This document shows, piece after piece, positions 1 through 8,255 of a stretch of 29,068 nt of DNA. The notes under the pieces were generated by a model. That model was not told where the DNA came from, made no database searches, and saw only the letters and a list, made by a program, of their open reading frames with translations. A program made the position numbers and the translations under genes. The first letter of the stretch is position 1; every line of letters begins with the position of its first letter. The DNA is from Euprymna scolopes. Its lineage: Eukaryota; Mollusca; Cephalopoda; Sepiida; Sepiolidae. The DNA lies in NCBI GenBank assembly GCA_024364805.1, contig CM044489.1, forward strand, positions 116,161,560-116,190,627. The letters are read 5' to 3'.

Positions 1-206
1 AAATATTTAAAATAAAGTGGTGCTTATGCACTTATGTTATCGTGCTAGTTTTTTAAAATAGTATTTTCATGTTAAATTGAAGTTTTACAATATTTTTTTG
101 TTTATTAAATTGTTAGGTGAAAGTACAGATAACCCAGTCGGTTTCTAATGTGTGGAAAATCTAGCTCCCGAAAAAAATGGTATTCTGGATAGTAACAAAA
201 TAAAAA
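1..206. other. AT-rich sequence, no gene seen
   Basis: No coding pattern or recognisable repeat terminus is visible. A short stretch near 90-130 (TTGTTAGGTGAAAG and its AT-rich left flank) resembles one near 11175-11210, so this may be the edge of a low-copy dispersed repeat. That similarity is weak. Confidence 0.4.
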
Positions 207-244
207 TTGCCTCAGTCTCGAAGGAGTTCTCCTCTACTGATTGA

Positions 245-592
245 GGAAAAAACGATGAAGTGTAGTTCACCTTCTGTTTCTCTCCCCCGCTCTCTTCCTC
301 TCTTAATATCTCTCTCCATCCATCTTTCCTTCTTCCTCTCTCTCTCTCAATCTATCTTTCTCTCTATATCACCCTCTCCATCTCTCTTTGAGTCATTTTC
401 TCTCTCTAACTCCCTCTATCTCTCTCCCCTTCTCTCCTTTCCTGTGTCTCGCTCCCTCTCTGTTTTTAACCCTCTCCCTTTCTGTGTCTATCTCTCAATC
501 CCTCTATCTCTCTATCTCCTTCTCTTTCTCCCTCTCACTTTCTCTTTTCTATCTATATATCTTCCTTTCTATCTGTCCATCTCTATTTTAGT
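245..592. repeat. Pyrimidine-rich TCTC simple-sequence tract
   Basis: About 350 bases are almost wholly C and T on the plus strand, built from degenerate TCTC, CCTC and TTTC words. The long open frames here read as low-complexity Ser/Leu/Pro/Phe protein in more than one frame, as expected when stop codons are excluded by composition. I treat it as a decayed microsatellite and not as a gene. It lies just upstream of the Helitron helicase remnant. Confidence 0.85.
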
Positions 593-690
593 CTCCTAAA
601 TTAATTACAGTTAATAAGGCATTGTCAAAACATGGATAAATCCTATTTTAATAATTTACTTACTGTGAGGATAAAAGTTATTTGGAAACA

Positions 691-1955
691 GCACCAGGAG
701 TAACTGGTAAAACCTTTCTAATTAAATTGATTTTGGCAGCCATTCGGTGACAAGATGACATAGCCTTAGCCCTTACTACATGCGGAATACTTGTGACCTT
801 GCTACCAAGTAGAATAACTATTTATTCTACTTTGAAACATTCAATTTTTCAAAAATCTCATATTCAACATCTCCAAAGCATCCAGTATGTGGAATAATAT
901 TGCAGAAATGCAAACTTATTGTTTGGGATGAATGCACTGGTACGCAAAAAATCACTTGAGGCTCTTGGTCGATCTTTGCAAGATTTGCGTGACCATTTGG
1001 GAATGCAGTAATATTTCTTGCAGGAGATTTAAGACAAATGTTACCTGTAATTCCTCAATCAACACCAGCAGATGAAATAAATGCTTGCCTCAAATACTCT
1101 ACTTTTTGGTGCCATGTGAAGACATTAAACTTAACTCAAAATATGCGTGTCCACTTGCAGACTGCTCGATCCGCACAGAAATTTTTGCATCACTCGTGGG
1201 AAATTGGGTAAGGAAAAGTGCCAACTGATCCGAGTTAAGGGCGAAATTCTTTGACTCTTAATTTCTGTAATTTTATTACATCAAAGGAAGAGTTGGTTTA
1301 AAAGGTTTTTACAGATATTCAAATTAATTATACGAATTCCACTTGACTGAGTGAACGAGTTACTCTTGCAGCTCAATACAAAGACGCCCATGAACTTAAC
1401 ACTATTATTCAACGTAAAATTCCAAGTGAAGTAGTCAAATACAAATTCATCGACGCTGTTGTGGAAACAGATAAATTGGTTAATTATCCCACAGCTAGAT
1501 TTGCCAGGGATGCCACCGCATGTACTGCAATTGAAAATTGGCATACTAATTATCATGTTGAAAAATATAAACCAATCCAAGCTTTGCAATGGCACATGGC
1601 TTGCAGTAAAAAAATTAACAAAAATATTATAGAAACAACAATTTTAACAGGACCTTTCACAGGTGAATATATCTCCATTCCACGCATTCCTATGATTACA
1701 CTGGATACACCATTAAACTTTCGGAAATTGTACTTTCGAATTTTATTGTCGTTTGCAATAACCATCAACAAAGCTCAGGGAACAATCTTTAAAATTGTGT
1801 AGCTTACAGTTACATACTGACTGTTTTTTCACATGGACAATTAATGTTACGTGTTCAAGAGTCACCAAACCAGAAAATCTCCATATCAGCTAAGAAAATG
1901 GAACAAAAAAAAACTGTGTACCCATACGAAATGGGAAATTAAACCTATAAGAAAC
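691..1955 (+). pseudogene. Helitron helicase (Pif1-like), decayed
   Basis: This is the C-terminal superfamily 1 helicase part of a Helitron Rep/helicase protein, which unwinds DNA during rolling-circle transposition. In order I read a Walker A region (APGVTGKTFLIK, from 691), a TLLPSRITIYSTLK stretch, Walker B (KLIVWDECT, about 905-935), an AGDFRQMLPVIPQSTPADE block (about 1020-1075), LNLTQNMRV (about 1130), an ETDKLVNYPT block (about 1465-1495), MPPHVLQLKIG (from 1510), the Pif1 motif FAITINKAQG (about 1753-1782) and CSRVTKPENL (about 1850-1880). Frames change several times, for example within the A-run near 1608, and there are stops, the first just after the Walker A segment. The Rep nuclease half is not visible. 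A host PIF1 gene is less likely because the Helitron-specific blocks and a Helitron 3' end follow. Confidence 0.88.
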
Positions 1956-1997
1956 ATGTATTTTCTCATTTTGGAACTTTTCCATTGTGCCAATTTA

Positions 1998-2028
1998 GGC
2001 CACAGCAACGCGTGACAGGGTACATCTA

Positions 2029-2029
<1 letters not shown>
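1998..2029 (+). other. Helitron 3' terminus (hairpin and CTAG end)
   Basis: About 45 bases after the helicase remnant lies GGCCAC (1998-2003), a loop, GTGACA (2012-2017) and then GGGTACATCTAG ending at 2029, followed by T. Helitrons end in a short hairpin about ten bases before CTRR and insert between A and T. Two of the six stem pairs are lost, so the hairpin is decayed. The matching 5' TC end was not found. Confidence 0.75.

Positions 2030-2113
<84 letters not shown>
2030..2113. repeat. (AT)n microsatellite between two Helitron ends
   Basis: About 80 bases of pure alternating AT. It is bounded on the left by a plus-strand Helitron 3' end and on the right by a minus-strand one. The array may have grown from the AT target at one of the insertions. 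Confidence 0.97.
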
Positions 2114-2114
<1 letters not shown>

Positions 2115-2945
2115 TAGCAGAAGTACCCGTCGTTGACTCGGTTCAAAAACAGCCTACAGAAAATGGACTTGGATTGATGAAATTATGATAGGTTATGAAA
2201 AGGAGGGGGCTGTAAAGAGATAGGTTTTGATACTCAAAAATTTTACCCTAAGCAAAATATGATGAGAGTAAAGATAATTTTCGCGAAAATATATTTTTTT
2301 TATACAAATTTTGTTTCCATTCGTAGCTAAGAGTGACTAACAGAATGGTGTTTCTTTACAAAGAGAAAATATTATATATATAATAATATAAATATACAAG
2401 AAATAAATGTTACCATAGTCAATAAAAGTTACTTTATGGTAGAAAAGTTCATTGGTTCGTATTTTTAAGTAGTTTGTAAAAAAAAAAAGTTTTTTTAATT
2501 CACAAACCGGTTTAAAAAATCAAAATGGCAGCGACTTTGAAATGGAGAGCCCCGTTTTCAATTTGAAGGAGGGGCACCTGAGCATTCTGTGTTAGAATTT
2601 ATGAGAGTTCCGTCAACGAAAGGAATATTTATAAACATATTTTAATGTTTCCCGTTATTTTGTGCTTGAGGAATATTCGACTATGGCATGTGTAGTTTAT
2701 ATAAAAATTCATTTAAGTAGTTATCACCTCAAATTTCGTTTTAATTTCGGTTCGCAAGTAAAGAGCATTAAAAACTATTTCAAAACAAAAAAACATGAAT
2801 TGACTATGGTAACATTTATTTCTTGTATATTTATTTTTTCAGGTAGTCGTTTGTTGGCTTTTCTGTTAAACACTCTTACTAAACAATATCGGCGAAATAT
2901 CGAAAAACAAAGAAACAAAAACAGTTTTTAAAAATAATGAAGCTT
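2114..2945 (-). mobile_element. Non-autonomous Helitron-like element, minus strand (right edge uncertain)
   Basis: Read on the minus strand, the left edge is ACCGAGTCAACGACGGGT followed by ACTTCTGCTAG and then T, which fits a Helitron hairpin plus CTAG end. The interior is AT-rich and non-coding and holds an exact 36-base inverted repeat. I recognise no protein. The right boundary is only a guess: the sequence stays AT-rich with no clear 5' TC terminus. Confidence 0.55.
2388..2834. repeat. Exact 36-bp inverted repeat pair
   Basis: Positions 2388-2423 and 2799-2834 are perfect reverse complements (core CAAGAAATAAATGTTACCA), separated by about 375 bases. Similarity stops sharply at both ends of each arm. 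The exactness contrasts with the decayed surroundings. Confidence 0.93.
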
Positions 2946-3598
2946 TACTTAATTTAGTAAAATAATCTGAAACAGCAAAATGGGATATTAAAAAAGTAAA
3001 CACGTAATTACTTTAGTTTTTTAAAGCAAAGAATCGATATAAATATGAATAAGAAGAAAATGGCGCCCTTTTCAAGCAGAACAACTTCGTTTCAGTTTTA
3101 CAGTATTAAACGGTGTATTATTACGCCGTCGGATTCAGGGTTGTACTACTGTAATGTAAAGAACACGCAGAAAGGGTTGTAATCAACTGAATTCCTTCTA
3201 GTACACTGACAAAAAAGCTTAAACAGATATATAAATAAAAATAAAAAGGTTATGTAAATGTTTTTAAAAAGACACGTAATCACGTGAGCAGGATTTTTCC
3301 TTCTTTTGACAAGATAACAAGTAGCTTTCTTATTTTTTATTATTTATCTTTTTATCTATCTTCGAAAGAGTGCCACGTGCAAGTGGAGAAGGAAAACAAC
3401 AGAGTTCCGCAAAATTTGTGTCGAGAATTGTCTAAGGTTCCGACTTTTTTTTGGCTTTCACTTTAATAAGAACGTGAATTTATGAGGTGAATTTATTCGA
3501 CACAATATGATTCAACTCAAAAAAATAAATAAAAGCTAACATGAATTAAGATTAAAGTTAAGGTGTTATTGTGGACCCTTGTCCCTTTTAAAAAACCT
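2946..3598. other. AT-rich sequence, no gene seen
   Basis: I see short open frames only, with no protein similarity I recognise. A GC-richer stretch near 3058-3185 could be part of another old repeat. CACGTG-like words occur at 3280 and 3372 without further context. Confidence 0.4.
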
Positions 3599-3618
3599 TG
3601 TTAAACTTTGTGACATAT

Positions 3619-5562
3619 TTACATTCTATGGAGGTCAGGCATCAGGCTTTTCATCCGGCTTATTCCTGGATGTCCCATGTGCACCTTTCTTTGAAGGGTT
3701 TTGGGTATGATAACCCTTTCGCCGTATAGCAGCGTTTCGTCGCAAACCGAAAAAATATCTGAACCGGTATCAGCCAGTGTTAACTTCTGCTTAGTGGTTT
3801 TGATGAACTCGTCATTCACGGATTCTGCCTTAATCAATTCACTATCAATACGTAGTGCTGCCTTAATCAATTCACTATCAATACGTAGTGCTGCTATTTC
3901 TGAGTCTTCAAGAGGTTCCATTTTGGCAGGAATTAGTTTCGACAGACTGTCTGCATGTGCCAGTTGTTTTGAGGAGAGAAATGCTATTGTAAAATGATAA
4001 TTTAGTAGAATAGTTCCCCCATCTTAACAGTCAATTCGCCGTGAATGTGGGAATTCCCTTCTTTGATCCAAAAATGGATATCAAAGGCTTATGATCGGGT
4101 TGTACATAAAAATGTCTTCCGTACAGAAACCGGTGGAATTTTGAAACTGCAAAAATAATTCCTAGTCCTTCTTTCTCGATCTGAGAATAATTTTTCTCTG
4201 CTGGAAACAGAGTCTGGAACGCGAAAGCTATTGGCTGTTTTGAGCCATCTGGCATTCTATGTAACATGCAGGCGCCAACGCCATATTGACTAGCGTCGCT
4301 AGCGACTATTATATCCAACTTCGGGTTAAAATGAGCTAGGAACAGTTTTGAAGTAAGGACTTTTTATTTCTTGGAATGATGCTTGGAAATCCGCTGTCCA
4401 CTCCCAAGTTTTATCTTTCTTTAATAATTGGTTTATTGGTGCACGCAATTTGTGCATGTTAGGGATAAACTCTTGGTAATAATTTGCCAAGCCTAAAAAA
4501 CTTTGCAATTGTGCTATGTTTTCCGGTGCCGGCAATTCTCTAATGGCAGTCGCCCTGTCCAGATCGGGCGTCTGCCATCTTTATCAATGATATTTCCTTG
4601 GTACTTGATTTTTTGTAAAAAGAACCCACACTTGTCTTCTTTGATCTTAATTTTGTATTCGACTGAATACTTGTCTGATATGGTTTACGTGTTCCTCCCG
4701 GCTTTTGCTCGCTATAATGATGCCGTCTAGATATGCGATGGCATTGTCCAGGTCGCTCAGCATGATATCCATGGCTTGCTGGATTATCGCGGTTGCTACC
4801 TTGACTCCAAAAGCGAGCCTTTCATATCTGTACAAACCCCGATGAGTATTAATACAGAGGAGGTTAGCGCTTTTGTCGTTTACAGGAATTTGTAAGTAAG
4901 CGTCGCTCAGGTCAATCTTAGAGAAAAACTTGCCGCCATTTAATATTGTGAACACTTACTCTGGGCTGGGTAATGGATAGTGAAAGTCTTCTAACAACCC
5001 GTTGAGTCCGGTCAAGATGTCAGCGCAAACGCAGATTTCTTTGGACTTTTTTTTTACTTAGACTGCTGGAGCAGCCCACTCACTATATTCAATTTTAGCC
5101 AAAATACCGATGTTTTCTAATCTATCCAGTTCCTGATTTATCTTGTTCAGAGATGCGAACGAGACATTACGTTTTTTTTTAAACACCCGTTGTGTGCCCG
5201 TTTTAGCTTAAAATCAGCGGCCATTTTTGTGCATCTCCCAATGCCAGGAGAAAACATATTTGGGAATTCTTTTTTAAAACTGGTTATAAGTTTCTCAGTT
5301 TCAGCTGGATAGGTTTCTATTTTTTTTTTTGCAAAATGTGGATCCATGCTATCGGAACCAAACAGGTTCTCACTATTTTTTAAGACATACATTTTTAGTT
5401 TTTTCGTTTTTGCCAGCAAGGTGACGTTGGTGATTAATTCACCCTCCAAATTAATTTTTGTGCCATTGACGACCGTCGCCGTTCTGTTTGTTCTTAGCAT
5501 AACCGGTTTTCCTAATTTCTTCTATGTTTTGAAATTTATAATTGAAAGATCCGACCCACTGT
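3619..5562 (-). pseudogene. Gypsy pol: protease, RT, RNase H, integrase N-terminus (fossil)
   Basis: The protease has the DSGSDLSII active-site region. The reverse transcriptase shows the FFSKIDLSDAYLQIPV block and the RYERLAFGVK block, followed by the LQSFLGLANYYQEFIPNM connection. RNase H has the SDASQYGVGA start and the QPDHKPL region. The integrase N-terminal zone carries VIIPKTLQRKVHMGHPGISRMKSL, typical of animal Ty3/Gypsy elements. The element is broken at several places and ends before the integrase catalytic core. Confidence 0.9.
3827..3892. repeat. 33-bp tandem duplication
   Basis: A 33-base unit occurs twice without change (3827-3859, 3860-3892). It lies in the spacer between RNase H and integrase of the Gypsy fossil and repeats the residues LRIDSELIKAA. 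The equivalent part of the second fossil near 15920 shows only one copy. Exact identity suggests a recent event. Confidence 0.93.
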
Positions 5563-5958
5563 CTATTGAAATTTGATATCCTTGCCGAGGATGTTGACCG
5601 TTACGTATTTGCGTAGGTTTTCATCTACGACGTCTCTAATTATTGATTGACGTACCCGGCTTTTATTCTGATTTTTTCTGCAGTGAGAGCTTTTATGTCC
5701 GATTTTATTACATATGAGGCATCTTTTTGTTAAAAATGAACAATCCCTTACCCAGTGTTTTCCACCACATCTGAAGCAAGGGCTTAGTGCTTTTGATTTT
5801 TCCGACTTTTGGGGATAATTCTCTGTGTACTGTCTCGACGGGGGTTTCTCCGTTTTTTTTTGTTTTTTTTTATATTTGCGATGCCTGCTTCGATATTTCT
5901 CGCATCTTTTTTTATTATTATTCCAATTTTTGACAATCCTCACAACATATATATACAC
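5563..5958 (-). pseudogene. Gypsy gag C-terminus with two CCHC zinc knuckles (fossil)
   Basis: This is the RNA-binding nucleocapsid end of Gag. A Lys/Arg-rich stretch is followed by two zinc-knuckle segments, CFRCGGKHWVRDC and CLICNKIGHKSSHC. In this family they lie just before the protease region, as they do here. The rest of Gag is absent to the right, where the sequence stops resembling the element. It is a fossil fragment. Confidence 0.88.
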
Positions 5959-5960
5959 TG

Positions 5961-6291
5961 CATATCAAATTATTAACGAGCTTACATTTTTTAAATATTT
6001 AAGGAACGAGTGAATAAAAATCCATGAAACATTGAGAAAATGCTTACGAATCTATTCAGCTACTCCAGTCAGAAAATAAAAGTATTTAAAGCATTATTAG
6101 CGAAACTATGGGGAACAGACATCAAAGCAACTATCTCCATTTCTAATAATATTTCTCAATACAAGGATTTATATGCGATCCTTTTGAACATACACTTAAT
6201 AAACTGTCCTTCCACCAGACCTCTGCAAGCCACAGGTTGTGGCATTCTATCTATTGATAAACCTTTTTCTTTTTGGAGTCGAGAGGTTCTG
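5961..6291. other. Unassigned sequence upstream of the hammerhead
   Basis: An open frame of 91 codons (6040-6315, plus) runs through here and into the ribozyme, but I recognise no protein and think it fortuitous. The stretch could be the body of a retrozyme or the terminal repeat of a Penelope-like element, because the hammerhead follows directly. No second ribozyme copy is visible in it. Confidence 0.35.
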
Positions 6292-6343
6292 GGTCGCCTG
6301 AGGAAGTCTCTTTGACTGAAACAGATGGCTATTTGTAGCGACC
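6292..6343 (+). ncRNA. Type I hammerhead ribozyme (complete by eye)
   Basis: All parts of a self-cleaving hammerhead are present in order. Stem I 5' strand GGUCGC (6292-6297); core CUGAGGA (6298-6304), fitting CUGANGA; stem II AGUC (6305-6308) with GACU (6314-6317) and loop UCUUU; core GAA (6318-6320); stem III ACAGAU (6321-6326) with AUUUGU (6331-6336), one G-U pair, loop GGCU; cleavage-site base A (6337); stem I 3' strand GCGACC (6338-6343), fully paired. The open end is at stem I, so it is type I. Predicted cleavage falls after 6337 (GUA). One departure is an A-U pair at 10.1-11.1, where G-C is preferred, which may weaken activity. Type I hammerheads in animals are known from retrozymes and Penelope-like elements. 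Confidence 0.82.
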
Positions 6344-6453
6344 ATATGTAACTGTTTACCCTGAAATAATAAAAAAAATATTTTGCTCTTTTTATTGAGC
6401 ACTATTAAACAACCTCGTTATCTTCATTAGTCCCGACTTTTGACCACCTCAAA

Positions 6454-6455
<2 letters not shown>
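6344..6455. other. Sequence downstream of the hammerhead, no gene seen
   Basis: AT-rich, with an AATAATAAAAAAAA run about 25 bases after the ribozyme and GAGCACTATTAAACAACC later. It may be the rest of the ribozyme-bearing element. I find no boundary. Confidence 0.35.

Positions 6456-6542
<87 letters not shown>
6456..6542. repeat. (TA)n microsatellite
   Basis: About 87 bases of pure alternating TA between the hammerhead segment and the foldback repeat. Confidence 0.97.
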
Positions 6543-6545
<3 letters not shown>

Positions 6546-6593
6546 AGTATATTAGATTGCCATTAGATGAATAAACAGATTTTTCAATATTTA

Positions 6594-7145
6594 TCATTTG
6601 GATTCTTCAGACTACTGTTCTCATCTTAAATATCTATTCTCACAATGTTTCGCCCAATGTAACCTCCGACCTTCTTCAGGTGTATCTTGACAATGGATTT
6701 TATTGGTGAATGGTGGAAAGTATGTATTTAGTTCTTTTGTTTTTCAACGAACCATAATCGTTAGAATTCCAAAATGTGTGACGTGTTTATGACATGAAAA
6801 GACAGTTGAGCCATTTCCATTTTCATATTAATTTGGGTCGGTATCAATTTCATATACTGTTTCTGAGTTTTAAAGATAAGGATTGATAATATGCTTTATT
6901 TGGATTGTTCAGACTAGAGTTTTTGGGAAAAACGTTGTGAGAATAACATTCAAAATAAGAGTAGTCCGAACAATCATAAACATATCACACATTTTGAATT
7001 CTAACAACTATGGCCAGTCAGAAAATGAACCAAAAATTCTTTCCACCAGCCACCAATAAAAACCATTATCAAGATACATCTGAAGAAGGTCAGAGATTAC
7101 CAAGCCCAAGATGAGAACCGTAGTTTGAACAATCCAAATAACACA
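6594..7145. repeat. Foldback (palindromic) repeat, copy 1
   Basis: The left arm (about 6594-6785) is matched by the reverse complement of the right arm (about 6975-7145). Shared marks are TTTGGATT-TTCA, CTTCTTCAG(A/G)TGTATCTTGA, TTTTATTGGTG and AATTC(C)AAAATGTGTGA. The middle (6840-6960) holds another terminal segment (GATAAGGATTGATAATATG then TTTGGATTGTTCAGAC), so this copy may be two elements or one with a nested end. No transposase frame is seen. Related pieces occur at 10408-10535, 12438-12482, 20540-20660, 20976-21372 and 22490-22612. Confidence 0.82.
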
Positions 7146-7184
7146 TATTATCAATTCCCATCCAAACAATCAGAAACAAAATCA

Positions 7185-7381
7185 GTACTTTTACAGTTTA
7201 CAGACTGTGCTAAAATAATAATGTTATTATTTAGAAACCCATTCTATGTACCATGCAACGTCGGGAGTTGGGGGATGGCTTTGTTAACTATTATGTATTT
7301 TCACCTAAAAATTTAATTCATAAAAATATATTGTTAAAATTGAACCTGAAAGATAGCACGATTTGTAAACTGTAAAAGTAC
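7185..7381. repeat. Exact 18-bp inverted repeat pair
   Basis: GTACTTTTACAGTTTACA at 7185-7202 is the perfect reverse complement of 7364-7381, enclosing about 160 bases with no gene. The arms could be the terminal inverted repeats of a small MITE-like element. No target duplication was identified. Confidence 0.75.
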
Positions 7382-7441
7382 CACAAAATGTTTGATATTC
7401 AAACAAGTAGTAGTAAATAGGTTGATTACAGTGAGACTCAG

Positions 7442-7482
7442 TTTCTTGGCCTTCGGGACAAGATCAAAGTGTAGTATCTGTT
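7442..7482 (+). pseudogene. U2 snRNA 5'-end fragment
   Basis: TTTCTTGGCCTT, a short variable patch and then AGATCAAAGTGTAGTATCTG TTC match the 5' domain of animal U2 snRNA, including the branch-point recognition bases GTAGTA (7471-7476). The invertebrate form with AAAG is used. The rest of U2 (Sm site, stem-loops III and IV) is missing. It is therefore a retrotransposed or SINE head and not a working spliceosomal RNA gene. Confidence 0.83.
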
Positions 7483-7519
7483 CCGGCAGATACTGCAAGC
7501 TATGAATAGCAAAGACCAG

Positions 7520-7539
7520 ATGTGGGGGCAACCCCACAT
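7520..7539 (+). other. Stem-loop with GCAA tetraloop in SINE unit 1
   Basis: ATGTGGGG and CCCCACAT form an 8-bp perfect stem closed by GCAA, a GNRA-type loop. Unit 2 keeps a stem here with a shifted and extended pairing (ATATGTGG with CCACATAT, around 7706-7731). Confidence 0.8.
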
Positions 7540-7551
7540 GCCTGACCTTTA

Positions 7552-7585
7552 ACCAGCTCCCATTTCCCACCTCTTGGGAGCTGGT
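7552..7585 (+). other. 10-bp stem-loop in SINE unit 1
   Basis: ACCAGCTCCC (7552-7561) pairs perfectly with GGGAGCTGGT (7576-7585). In unit 2 (about 7778-7806) CCAGCTCCCC pairs with GGGGAGTTGG, with one C-to-T change giving a G-U pair. The structure is thus kept while the loop differs. Confidence 0.8.
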
Positions 7586-8055
7586 CCCCTTTTTCCCTTC
7601 CCCCTCCCTTCACTCCTCACATTAAAAATCGGCCTTGTGCCTAATTTGCTCGGTGGGGGAGCAAATAAATACCATCTGTTCCGGCAGATACTACAAGCAA
7701 AGACCATATGTGGGGGCAACTCCACATATAGGACCTTGGTCAATGTAGGGGCGGCCCTTCATACCAATTGTCACTATCCAGCTCCCCTACTCCCCGGGGA
7801 GTTGGTCCCCATTTCCCCTTCACTCCTCACTTTAAAAATCGGCCTTGTGCCGAATTTGCTCGGTGGGGGAGCAAATAAATACCATCTGTTCTTCAGATGC
7901 TGCACTTCTATTTCTTGTTCTCTTTCGGTGGAGGAGAAGTCCTTCACGACTGAGACAATTTTTATTTTTGTACCTTTTCTCCACGTTAAAAACCGACCCT
8001 GGTGTCTAACTCTGTCCCGTGGGGAGGCATAGTAAATAGGTACAGTGAGGCTGAC

Positions 8056-8255
8056 CCAATGATTCCCTTTTCATTGGCTACTACACCAAGATATAAAAAG
8101 AACGCCACCTTTTTATTTTAATGCTTTTTCACCCTAAACAAAGCTCGGCGCCACTTTGATGTAGGGGCTACTATCTAGGACATAATTGCAGGGATGCTAT
8201 GTAAGGAGTTGAGCAGCAAGATGTCTGTTTACATTACACTTGAACTTCTGCATGT
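8056..8255. other. Unassigned sequence
   Basis: No gene recognised. ATTGGCTAC (8076) followed by TATAAAAAG (8092) resembles a CCAAT and TATA arrangement, but no transcript body is apparent. Confidence 0.35.

Larger units (their letters stand above)
3600..5960 (-). mobile_element. Gypsy (Ty3-like) LTR retrotransposon fossil, no LTRs recognised
   Basis: Minus-strand gag-pol order is preserved: zinc-knuckle nucleocapsid (about 5760-5680), aspartic protease (about 5580-5400), reverse transcriptase (about 5200-4400), RNase H (about 4318-4031) and the start of integrase (about 3720-3619). It is truncated at both ends, with no LTR found. It is broken many times and looks old. The second Gypsy fossil at 14449-18965 belongs to a similar lineage and has the same orientation. 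Confidence 0.9.
7442..8038 (+). mobile_element. U2 snRNA-headed SINE, trimeric
   Basis: A U2-like head is followed by three body units beginning at 7476, 7674 and 7884 (spacing 198 and 210). Units 1 and 2 are close; unit 3 has a different middle but the same tail. The tail consensus is AAAAAYCGGCC..GTG, CTAA, a GTGGGGGAG-like box and AAATAAATA. The single copy at 13239-13415 has the same head and tail, which shows that this is a dispersed family. No protein is encoded. Mobilisation would need a LINE enzyme in trans. Known snRNA-derived SINEs set a precedent; I do not know whether this one has been described in cephalopods. Confidence 0.72.
7412..8054. repeat. Direct flanking repeats (possible target-site duplication)
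   Basis: AGTAAATAGG..TACAGTGAGACT at 7412-7439 and AGTAAATAGGTACAGTGAGGCT at 8031-8052 flank the U2-headed SINE array; the left copy has four extra bases. The SINE tail itself ends in AGTAAATA, so the exact edge of the duplication is ambiguous. It suggests that the whole multimer went in as one piece. Confidence 0.65.

Noticed and set aside
207-599. Open frame of 130 codons, plus strand
   Set aside because: It lies in a CT-only tract and is open in overlapping frames because composition excludes stops; no family resemblance.
691-1955. Host PIF1 helicase gene
   Set aside because: Multiple stops and frame changes, Helitron-type blocks and a Helitron 3' end directly after it point to a transposon remnant.
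7442-7482. A functional U2 snRNA gene
   Set aside because: Only the 5' domain is present; the Sm site and 3' stem-loops are missing and a repeat body follows.
7574-8032. Open frame of 152 codons over the SINE
   Set aside because: It spans the SINE units and simply repeats with them; the opposite strand is also partly open. Structure and family evidence favour non-coding DNA.
8076-8100. Core promoter (CCAAT-like plus TATAAAAAG)
   Set aside because: The words are short and nothing downstream looks like a gene; at this AT content they are expected by chance.
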